Origin: Chloroflexota bacterium
Lineage (GTDB): Bacteria; Chloroflexota; Limnocylindria; Limnocylindrales; CSP1-4
NCBI GenBank assembly: GCA_021814735.1
Contig: JAKAHX010000154.1
Span: forward strand, 1 to 5,287
DNA length: 5,287 nt
Reading direction: 5' to 3'
Shown here: in pieces, positions 1 through 5,287 of the stretch
Layout of the letters: each line of letters opens with the position of its first letter
Numbering within the stretch: the first letter of the stretch is position 1
Program-made: the position numbers and the translations under genes
The notes under the pieces: model-generated
Told to the model about the DNA's origin: nothing
Seen by the model: only the letters and a program-made list of their open reading frames with translations
Databases searched by the model: none

Positions 1-1
1 T

Positions 2-2044
2 CGGGCCACCCGCCCAGCCGAGCCCGTCGCGCCGCCCGACTGGTCCGACCGCGACCTGGCGCGACTGGCCGCCGTGTTCGAGACGTTCGTCACCGGGGGC
101 GCCATCCGTCGCGCCACGATGGCGGCGTCGCTTCTCTCCGACGTGGCCGACCCAGGCGACGTGCGGATGCTGCGGCGCGTCCTCCGCGCGATCGACACGC
201 GTCCCGCCAACCTGCTCCTCGGCGAGGGACCGGTCCGGTTCCGCGACCTGCGCCCGGAGCGGCGCGAGGCGTTGCTGCGGCGCTGGGCAACCAGCCGTCT
301 GGGCGCTCGCCGTACCGCGTTCCAGGTGCTGAAGCGGCTGGCATGCTTCCTCGCCTACGCGGATCCAGGCCCTGCTGGCGGGGACGGCAACGCCCTCTGG
401 ACGCGGATCGGCTACCGGCCGGCGGACGAGCCGGTCACCACGCTTCCCCCCGCCCTGGCCCCGCTGGCGGTGGCCGCTGTGCGGGAGCCGCTTGTACTGG
501 AGGCCGACGTGGTGGTGGTCGGCAGTGGCTCGGGCGGCGGCGTCATGGCCGCGGCGCTGGCGGCGGCGGGACGGAGCGTGCTGGTCGTCGAGGCGGGCGA
601 GTTCGTGCCCGAGGCCCAGATGCCCGGGGGTGAGCTCGAAGGGTTCGACCGGCTCTACCTGGATCACGGGCTGACGGCCACGGCCGACCTCGGTGTGGCG
701 ATCCTCGCCGGGTCCACGCTGGGTGGCGGGACGGTCGTGAACTGGGCGACCTGCCTCGCGCCGCCGGATTGGCTGCGCGCGGAATGGGCGGCCGGGCACG
801 GCCTGGAGGGGTTCGACGGGCCCGAGACGGCGGCGGACGTGGCTTCGCTGCAGGCCGAGCTCGGGGTCTCCCCGCCTCCCGGCATCCCGCCCAAGGACCG
901 GGTCATCCTGGACGGCGCGGCGGCCCTCGGCTGGGAAGCGGCGCCTTTGATGCGCGACGCGGCGGGCTGCGGTGATTGCGGGAGCTGCGGGTTCGGGTGC
1001 CGCCGAGGAGCGAAGCACTCCGGGCCCCGGGCCCACCTCGCCATGGCCGCCGCACACGGTGCGCGCGTCCTCGCGCGTGCCCCGGTGGACCACGTGCTGA
1101 TCGAGCAGGGGAGGGCCGTGGGCGTGCGCGGGCGGGTCGTGTTCGCCGACGGGTCGAGCCGTCCCTTCGATGCGCGCGCACGGCAGACGGTCCTGGCTGC
1201 CGGCGCCCTGCGGACCCCGGCCGTCCTCGCGGCCAGTGGCGTGGAGCATCCCGCCATCGGTGCCAACCTGCGCCTGCACCCCGTGGCGGTGGTCGCCGGC
1301 CGGATGCCGTGGCCGGTGGAGATGTGGCGGGGCACGATGCAGGGTGCGGGGCTCGTCCAGTTCCTGCGCCCTGGGCCCGCCGACCGCGAGCACCATGGCC
1401 CTGCACATGGCGGCTTCCTGGTGGAGTCCGCGCCCGCCCACCCCGGGCTGGTGGCCACGGCGTTCCCCTGGGACGGGGCCGCCGATCACGCGGCGCGCAT
1501 GGCGCTGGTCCGCAGCTACGCCCCGCTCATCGGGATCATCCGGGACGCAGGATCCGGACGGGTGCGGCCCACGGGCGGCGGACGGGTGCGCGTCGACTAT
1601 CGGCTCGCGGCCCAGGACGCCCGTACGGCCCGACGGGCGCTGGTCGAGATGGCGCGGCTGGCACGCGCCGCCGGCGCGGTCGAGGTGGTGGCGCTCGGCA
1701 CGCCGCCCGCCACGCTCCAGCTCGCGCCGGCGCGCGGGGGAGCGCCCGTCGCCCCGCCTGCCTGGGAGGCGTACCTGCGGAGACTCGCGGCGTTCGATTT
1801 CGCCCCCAACCGCGGCTTCCTCTTCTCCGCGCACCAGATGGGCACGGCCCGTGCCGGCGCCGATCCGCGCACCAGTGCCTGCGATCCGTGGGGCCGCGTA
1901 CGGACCGGCACGTCGGGGGGCGTGGTCCCCGGGCTGTACGTGGCCGACACCTCGCTCTTCCCCACCGCGTCTGGCGTCAACCCGATGATCACCGTAATGG
2001 CGCTGGCGCGGCGCGTGGCCAGGACGGTGCTGGCGGAGGGCTGA
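2..2044 (+). CDS. GMC-family FAD-dependent oxidoreductase, long-chain (fatty) alcohol oxidase-like, 5'-partial
   Basis: Probable flavoenzyme oxidising an alcohol to an aldehyde or ketone; the substrate is inferred from family resemblance only. Residues are numbered from the GTG at 74. Residues 1-140 resemble the N-terminal region of fatty alcohol oxidases (RREALLRRWATS at 63-74, NALWTRIGY at 106-114). A Rossmann FAD motif GSGSGGG (150-156) ends in acidic E173 (VVEAGE). GSTLGGGTVVNW (about 213-224) is the second GMC FAD signature. A cysteine segment, C299, C302, C305, C309 followed by RRGAKHS, matches the family's CGxCGxGC..GxK block. The GMC C-terminal domain carries the expected catalytic pair H587 (SAHQMGTAR) and N636 (SGVNPMITVMAL). 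The frame is open to the window edge, with family-like sequence before 74 (DWSDRDLARLAAVFETFV) and no in-window ATG, GTG or TTG upstream of 74. The real start is therefore probably outside the window. The 680 visible codons fit a nearly complete family member. It is convergent with the next gene. Alternative: a GMC dehydrogenase using another electron acceptor. Confidence 0.88.
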   Translation, partial: RATRPAEPVAPPDWSDRDLARLAAVFETFVTGGAIRRATMAASLLSDVADPGDVRMLRRVLRAIDTRPANLLLGEGPVRFRDLRPERREALLRRWATSRLGARRTAFQVLKRLACFLAYADPGPAGGDGNALWTRIGYRPADEPVTTLPPALAPLAVAAVREPLVLEADVVVVGSGSGGGVMAAALAAAGRSVLVVEAGEFVPEAQMPGGELEGFDRLYLDHGLTATADLGVAILAGSTLGGGTVVNWATCLAPPDWLRAEWAAGHGLEGFDGPETAADVASLQAELGVSPPPGIPPKDRVILDGAAALGWEAAPLMRDAAGCGDCGSCGFGCRRGAKHSGPRAHLAMAAAHGARVLARAPVDHVLIEQGRAVGVRGRVVFADGSSRPFDARARQTVLAAGALRTPAVLAASGVEHPAIGANLRLHPVAVVAGRMPWPVEMWRGTMQGAGLVQFLRPGPADREHHGPAHGGFLVESAPAHPGLVATAFPWDGAADHAARMALVRSYAPLIGIIRDAGSGRVRPTGGGRVRVDYRLAAQDARTARRALVEMARLARAAGAVEVVALGTPPATLQLAPARGGAPVAPPAWEAYLRRLAAFDFAPNRGFLFSAHQMGTARAGADPRTSACDPWGRVRTGTSGGVVPGLYVADTSLFPTASGVNPMITVMALARRVARTVLAEG

Positions 2045-2059
2045 TCGCCCCGCAGGACG

Positions 2060-2077
2060 GCCGCGGATCTCCGCGGC
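2060..2077 (+). terminator. Candidate factor-type/hairpin terminator after the GMC oxidoreductase
   Basis: A perfect inverted repeat, GCCGCGG-ATCT-CCGCGGC, starts 15 nt after the TGA at 2042-2044. It has a 7-bp all-GC stem and a 4-nt loop. No T-tract follows, so it is not a classical intrinsic terminator, although U-less hairpins are proposed terminators in high-GC bacteria. Placement right after a stop in a convergent spacer supports the role. Chance occurrence in such GC-rich DNA is possible. Confidence 0.4.
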
Positions 2078-2099
2078 GCCGCCTGCGAACGTCGGGTCC

Positions 2100-2222
2100 G
2101 CGCGTCGGAGCCGGCCGGGCGCCCCGCGCGTCGGAGCCGGCCGCTTACTGCGCGAAGGACCCGCCGCACAGCGCGCGTCGGAGCCGGCCGGACACCCCGC
2201 GAGCGGCCCGGCCGGGCGCCCC
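2100..2222. repeat. Cluster of 26-bp-period GC-rich direct repeats in the convergent spacer
   Basis: An identical 18-mer, GCGCGTCGGAGCCGGCCG, occurs at 2100-2117, 2126-2143 and 2173-2190. The full unit is 26 bp (18-mer plus GGCGCCCC, 2100-2125). The second copy follows immediately at 2126. The third copy (2173-2198) has tail GACACCCC, two changes from the first. A degenerate fourth copy follows at 2199-2222, exactly one period on; its last 15 bases equal the end of copy 1 and it is two bases shorter overall. The layout is thus two tandem pairs separated by about 29 bp of unrelated sequence (2144-2172). The cluster stops 3 bp before the stop codon of the minus-strand gene. Each unit contains the palindromic core CCGGCCGG or close to it, so short hairpins could form. 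Function unknown. Confidence 0.8.
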
Positions 2223-2225
2223 GAT

Positions 2226-2705
2226 CTACCCGGCGGTGATGACCCCCTCGCGGCCCAGGCGGAGCAGCTGCTCGCGTGTCGCCTGCAGGTCGGCGGCGGC
2301 GGCGCCGAACAGGCGCTGCACCAGCGTGCGGGCCGTGGGCGTGCATCCGGTGGCCGCGTCGAGGATGCGCTCGGCGGGGATCTCGATCACCTCGGTCGGG
2401 CCCACCGACCGCGCCGTGGCCAGCGCCGTCGGGTCCTCGCGGAGGATGCTCCAGCCGAGCATCTCGCCGGGGCCCAGCGTCATGACCAGGACAGCCCGCC
2501 CCTCGTGCTCGACCGACAGGCCGATCCGGCCGGATACCACCAGGTCGACGGCGGTGGAGGGCTGCCCCGCGAGCGCGAGGATCTCGCGGTCGACGAGCCG
2601 ACGACGACGGGCGTCGGCGGCGAGGGCGGCCAGCTCGGCATCAGGCTGATCTGCGAACAGCCCGAACCGCCGCAGGTCGGCAGCAGATACGGGTACGTCT
2701 GCCAT
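2226..2705 (-). CDS. Cyclic nucleotide-binding (Crp/Fnr-type) domain protein without a DNA-binding domain
   Basis: Small cytosolic protein (159 aa) consisting of one cNMP-binding beta-barrel fold plus a C-terminal helix. Numbered from the ATG at 2705, residues 8-33 (AADLRRFGLFADQPDAELAA) are the usual N-terminal helices. Residues 40-110 form the barrel: LVVSGRIGLSV, then LGPGEMLGWS with the conserved GE at 80-81. The C-helix region ends in ADLQATREQLLRLG. The protein stops where Crp proteins begin their helix-turn-helix, so DNA binding is not expected. The GWS motif and the LQATR.QLL ending resemble a family of stand-alone cNMP-domain proteins of unknown role (from memory of the family). The position of CRP Arg82 aligns by eye with A94, and the nearby Arg is R99; canonical cAMP binding is therefore doubtful. 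Tandem ATGs lie at 2708 and 2705; the second is chosen because AGGAGG at 2716-2711 sits 5 nt before it but only 2 nt before the first. It is 57 bp downstream of fhs and probably last in the operon. Confidence 0.85.
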   Translation of the reverse strand: MADVPVSAADLRRFGLFADQPDAELAALAADARRRRLVDREILALAGQPSTAVDLVVSGRIGLSVEHEGRAVLVMTLGPGEMLGWSILREDPTALATARSVGPTEVIEIPAERILDAATGCTPTARTLVQRLFGAAAADLQATREQLLRLGREGVITAG

Positions 2706-2710
2706 CATCG

Positions 2711-2716
2711 CCTCCT
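2711..2716 (-). promoter_or_regulatory. Shine-Dalgarno AGGAGG of the cNMP-domain gene
   Basis: On the minus strand AGGAGG lies 5 nt before the ATG at 2705 and 2 nt before the ATG at 2708. This perfect match decides in favour of the second ATG and shows that the gene is translated on its own rather than by coupling to fhs. Confidence 0.8.
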
Positions 2717-2762
2717 CGCGCGGGCGGCCGGTGCCGTCCGCACAGCTGCAGCGCGCTTCCCC

Positions 2763-4475
2763 TCAGAACAGCCCCACGATCTCCCCGTGCTCGTCGATGT
2801 CGATCTTCTCCCCGGCCGGGTGCGAGGGCAGACCGGGCATGGTCCGCATCTCGCCCAGGAGCGGCGTCACGAAACCGGCGCCCGCCGAGAGGCGCACCTC
2901 GCGGATGGGGACCCGGAAGCCCGATGGCCGCCCCTTCCGGGTCGGGTCGTGGCTGAGCGACAGGTGGGTCTTGGCCATGCAGACGGGCAGCCGGCCGAAT
3001 CCCAGCTGCTCGTAGGTCTCCAGCGCCTTGGTCGCGGCCGGGAGCTCGTCGACGCCGGAGGCCCCGTACACGCGGACCGCGATCGCCTCGATCTTCTCCC
3101 GGAGCGGCAGGTCGTCCGGGTAGAGGAACCGGAAGTCCGGTGCCCCCTCGGACGCGGCCTCCCACACCTCGGCCGCGAGCGCTTCGGCGCCGGCACCCCC
3201 GCGAGCGTAATGGTCGGCCACCGCCACCCCGCGGGCGCCCGCCGCGAGCGCGGCCTCGCGGACAGCCTCCACCTCGGCGGGCGTGTCCGTGGGGTAGCTG
3301 TTGATGGCCACCACGACGGGCACGGCGTACTGCCGGACCACCTCGACCTGCGCGGCGAGGTTGGCGCAGCCGCGGCGGACCGCCTCGACGTTCTCCGCGG
3401 TGAGGGCCGGGTCGAGGGGCCGCCCGGCCACCACCCGTCCCACGCCACCGTGCATCTTGAGGGCGCGCACCGTGGTGACCAGGACCGCGGCGTCGGGGCG
3501 GAGACCGGAGGCACGGCACTTGATGTCGAAGAACTTCTCCGCCCCCAGGTCCGCGCCGAAGCCGGCCTCCGTGCAGACGATGTCGCAGGTCGCGAGGGCC
3601 AGCCGGTCGGCCAGGATGCTCGAGTTCCCGTGCGCGATGTTGGCGAACGGCCCGCAGTGGACGAGCGCCGGGCCGCCTTCCAGCGTCTGCAGGAGGTTCG
3701 GCTTGATGGCGTCCCGCAGCAGGACCGTCATGGCCCCGGCCACGCCCAGGTCCTCGGTGGTCACCGGCCGGCCGTCGTACGTGCTCGCCACCACGATCCG
3801 CCCCAGCCTCGCACGCAGGTCTTGCAGATCGCTCGCCAGCGCCAGGACTGCCATGACCTCCGAGGCGACGGTGATCTGCCACTCCGCCTCGCGCGGATAC
3901 CCGTTCTCGTGGCCGCCCAGGCCCACCACCGTGTGCCGGATCGCCCGGTCGGAGATGTCCACCACCCGCGGCCAGAGGATCGAGAGCGGATCGATGCCGA
4001 GCGGGTTCCCGTGGGCGATCGAGTTGTCGAGAAAGGCGGCCGCCAGGTTGTGCGCGGCGCCCACGGCGTGGTTGTCGCCGGTCAGGTGGAGGTTGAAGTC
4101 CTCCATCGGGATGACCTGGCTCCAGCCGCCCCCGGCCGCGCCGCCCTTGATCCCGAAGACGGGGCCCAGGGACGGCTGCCGGATGGCGACCGCGGCGCGG
4201 TGGCCGATCCGGTTGAGCCCCTGTGCCAGGCCCACGGTGGTGGTGGTCTTCCCCTCGCCCAGCGGCGTGGGGGTGATGGCCGTGACCACCACGTACTTGC
4301 CCCGGTGCCCGGTGGCCAGGGCCTGGGCCTCGAGGCGCCGGATTGCCTCCAGTCGGACCTTGGCCTTCGTCGGGCCGTAGAGCTCGACCTCGTCGTCGCG
4401 CAGGCCCAGCTCGCGCGCGACGTCGACAATGGGGCGGGGGGTGACCGATCGGGCGATCTCCAGGCTCGACTGCAT
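2763..4475 (-). CDS. fhs: Formate--tetrahydrofolate ligase (10-formyl-THF synthetase)
   Basis: Cytosolic enzyme of folate one-carbon metabolism: formate + ATP + tetrahydrofolate gives 10-formyl-THF + ADP + Pi, via formyl phosphate. The 570 residues compare with about 555-560 for bacterial members, so it is full length. The P-loop is TPLGEGKTTTT (about 70-80, K76). R99 in IRQPSLGP is the Arg expected near formyl phosphate. Signature 1 is GIKGGAAGGGW (108-118), with Trp in place of the usual final Tyr. Next come PMEDFNLHLTGD (123-134), the highly conserved TEAGFGADLGAEKFFDIKCR (302-321), signature 2 TTVRALKMHGG (334-344), NSYPTDT (392-398), and the C-terminal TMPGLP and IVGLF blocks. The start is the ATG at 4475, with AGGGAG 6 nt upstream. 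The frame stays open upstream for another 210 codons, but that stretch does not look like this family and overlaps the preceding gene. The gene begins 20 bp after the CPBP gene stop, and the cNMP gene follows; a shared transcript is likely. Confidence 0.98.
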   Translation of the reverse strand: MQSSLEIARSVTPRPIVDVARELGLRDDEVELYGPTKAKVRLEAIRRLEAQALATGHRGKYVVVTAITPTPLGEGKTTTTVGLAQGLNRIGHRAAVAIRQPSLGPVFGIKGGAAGGGWSQVIPMEDFNLHLTGDNHAVGAAHNLAAAFLDNSIAHGNPLGIDPLSILWPRVVDISDRAIRHTVVGLGGHENGYPREAEWQITVASEVMAVLALASDLQDLRARLGRIVVASTYDGRPVTTEDLGVAGAMTVLLRDAIKPNLLQTLEGGPALVHCGPFANIAHGNSSILADRLALATCDIVCTEAGFGADLGAEKFFDIKCRASGLRPDAAVLVTTVRALKMHGGVGRVVAGRPLDPALTAENVEAVRRGCANLAAQVEVVRQYAVPVVVAINSYPTDTPAEVEAVREAALAAGARGVAVADHYARGGAGAEALAAEVWEAASEGAPDFRFLYPDDLPLREKIEAIAVRVYGASGVDELPAATKALETYEQLGFGRLPVCMAKTHLSLSHDPTRKGRPSGFRVPIREVRLSAGAGFVTPLLGEMRTMPGLPSHPAGEKIDIDEHGEIVGLF

Positions 4476-4481
4476 CGGGTT

Positions 4482-4487
4482 CTCCCT
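4482..4487 (-). promoter_or_regulatory. Shine-Dalgarno AGGGAG of fhs
   Basis: AGGGAG on the minus strand lies 6 nt before the ATG at 4475, within the 20-bp gap after the upstream stop codon. It fixes the fhs start and excludes the longer in-frame extension. Confidence 0.75.
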
Positions 4488-4495
4488 GTGCGGGC

Positions 4496-5266
4496 TCAGG
4501 CGGTCGCGGTGGGCGCCACGTCGCTGGTGGGCTGGAGGAGGAAGATCCAGACGTCCCACAGCTGGTGGCTGACGATCAGCGCACCCAGTGGCACGCCGGC
4601 GGCGTAGAGGGCACACCAGTGCGCACCGGCGATCCCGGCCGCGCCGAAGAGCGTGAAATTGCCGGTCACCACGTGCACGCCCCCGTAGGCCGCTGCCGCC
4701 ATGGCCGCGCCCGGCCAGCGACCGAAGCGGGCCATCAGAGCGCCCTGGACCAGGCCGCGCCAGAAGAGCTCCTCGGCCGGGCCGATGATCGTCACCAGCC
4801 GCAGGGCGATCTCGCCGCGCGGTCGCAGGTCGCGCAGCGCGTAGATCTCGGCGATGTCGCCGGGCGCCGAGGGCACGAGGCGGCGCGCCAGCCGGTCCCC
4901 CACGGCGAAGGTGCCGTACAGGATGGCCGCCGAGGCGACCCCGGCGGCGACGTGCGAGGGCCGGATCCGCGTGGCGCGCAGCGACGGCTGCACCGCGAGC
5001 GCGTAGCCGCCCAGGACCAGTCCGGTGAGCGTCATGCGATCCCAGAACCGGGCCCGCGGGCCGCGGAACGTGGCGGCGAAGCACGCCTGCGCGGCTCCCA
5101 ACCACAGGGCCAGGGGTGCCAACCCCGCGCCATCGTCCGGGGACTGCGCGGGCAGCGCCGGCGGGGAGGGAGCGAACGGGATCCGCCCCGTGGGAGCGCC
5201 GCGGGGCCCGGAACGCATGGCACCGGCCCCGAGTGCCGAGCTGGTCTCCGCGGTGACCCGCCGCAC
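4496..5266 (-). CDS. CPBP-family intramembrane glutamic endopeptidase-like membrane protein, 5' end uncertain
   Basis: Polytopic membrane protein of the CPBP (Abi/Rce1-like) family, which includes CAAX-type prenyl proteases and bacteriocin self-immunity proteins; the substrate here is unknown. Numbered from the GTG at 5266 (256 aa), the motifs are all present in order: motif 1 EELFWR (E165, E166, R170); motif 2 YGGVH (H198), with Tyr where Phe is commonest; motif 3 HQLWD (H234, D238), with Asp where Asn is common. Hydrophobic stretches lie near 49-66, 79-93, 106-124, 155-178, 185-200, 205-226 and 228-244, consistent with a multi-span protein. The start is unclear. The GTG at 5266 has no visible Shine-Dalgarno, the ATG at 5218 has only a weak GGGG about 8 nt upstream, and the frame is open to the window edge, so the gene may start outside. 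The first 48 residues are Pro/Ala-rich and not family-like. It precedes fhs by 20 bp, probably in the same operon. Confidence 0.8.
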   Translation of the reverse strand: MRRVTAETSSALGAGAMRSGPRGAPTGRIPFAPSPPALPAQSPDDGAGLAPLALWLGAAQACFAATFRGPRARFWDRMTLTGLVLGGYALAVQPSLRATRIRPSHVAAGVASAAILYGTFAVGDRLARRLVPSAPGDIAEIYALRDLRPRGEIALRLVTIIGPAEELFWRGLVQGALMARFGRWPGAAMAAAAYGGVHVVTGNFTLFGAAGIAGAHWCALYAAGVPLGALIVSHQLWDVWIFLLQPTSDVAPTATA

Positions 5267-5287
5267 CCGGTCCGCGAGGGCGGTGGC

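Noticed and set aside
2206..2217. Palindrome GCCCGGCCGGGC as a terminator for the minus-strand operon
   Set aside because: With a minimal loop only a 4-bp stem remains, there is no T-tract on the minus strand, and the palindrome is part of the repeat unit. The end of this transcript cannot be called from the sequence.
2100..2222. CRISPR-like interpretation of the repeats
   Set aside because: Units are tandem with an 8-bp or 29-bp gap rather than regular spacers, there are only three good copies, and no cas gene is nearby.
976..2649. A 557-codon plus-strand open frame overlapping the oxidoreductase and the cNMP gene
   Set aside because: It runs out of frame through the well-supported oxidoreductase, across the spacer and antisense through the next gene, and its Arg/Gly/Pro-rich translation has no recognisable motif.
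2709..2762. Possible promoter or hairpin in the gap between fhs and the cNMP gene
   Set aside because: Only a weak 5-bp stem containing a G-T pair and a Shine-Dalgarno are visible. No -10/-35-like elements stand out.
2505..4607. A 700-codon open frame on the plus strand opposite fhs
   Set aside because: It is entirely antisense to the unambiguous fhs gene. The translation is rich in Arg, Gly, His, Asp and Val without domain motifs, as expected from the mirror of GC3-biased codons in very GC-rich DNA.
4476..5105. In-frame N-terminal extension of fhs by 210 codons
   Set aside because: The stretch is low-complexity Arg/Ala/Gly sequence overlapping the motif-bearing CPBP frame. The ATG at 4475 has a proper Shine-Dalgarno and matches the family N-terminus.

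Overview
The window comes from a very GC-rich bacterium (about three quarters G+C by eye, not counted), with strong G/C preference at third codon positions. The lineage cannot be fixed from four genes. An actinomycete-like or other high-GC phylum (Actinomycetota, Chloroflexota, Gemmatimonadota) is the best guess. No rRNA, tRNA, mobile element or CRISPR array was recognised.

Layout. Positions 2-2044 (+) hold a large FAD-dependent GMC oxidoreductase that resembles long-chain (fatty) alcohol oxidases; its true start lies left of the window. A 181-bp convergent spacer (2045-2225) follows. It holds a perfect hairpin just after the oxidoreductase stop and a small cluster of 26-bp-period GC-rich repeats. 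From 2226 to the right edge everything is on the minus strand. In transcription order this is a CPBP-family intramembrane protease-like protein (5266 to 4496, 5' end uncertain), formate--tetrahydrofolate ligase fhs (4475 to 2763), and a short cyclic-nucleotide-binding-domain protein without a DNA-binding domain (2705 to 2226). The gaps are 20 and 57 bp, and good Shine-Dalgarno sequences precede the last two genes, so the three are probably co-transcribed.

Function. Fhs makes 10-formyltetrahydrofolate from formate and ATP and feeds the one-carbon pool. The two partners have no known direct link to folate chemistry. The cNMP-fold protein lacks both the helix-turn-helix and the Arg of the canonical phosphate-binding cassette, so it is more likely a sensor or partner protein than a transcription factor. 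The oxidoreductase is convergent to this group and is probably an independent unit. No clearly new multi-gene system is visible. The points most worth a second look are the repeat cluster, the HTH-less cNMP protein beside fhs, and the four-cysteine segment in the oxidoreductase.
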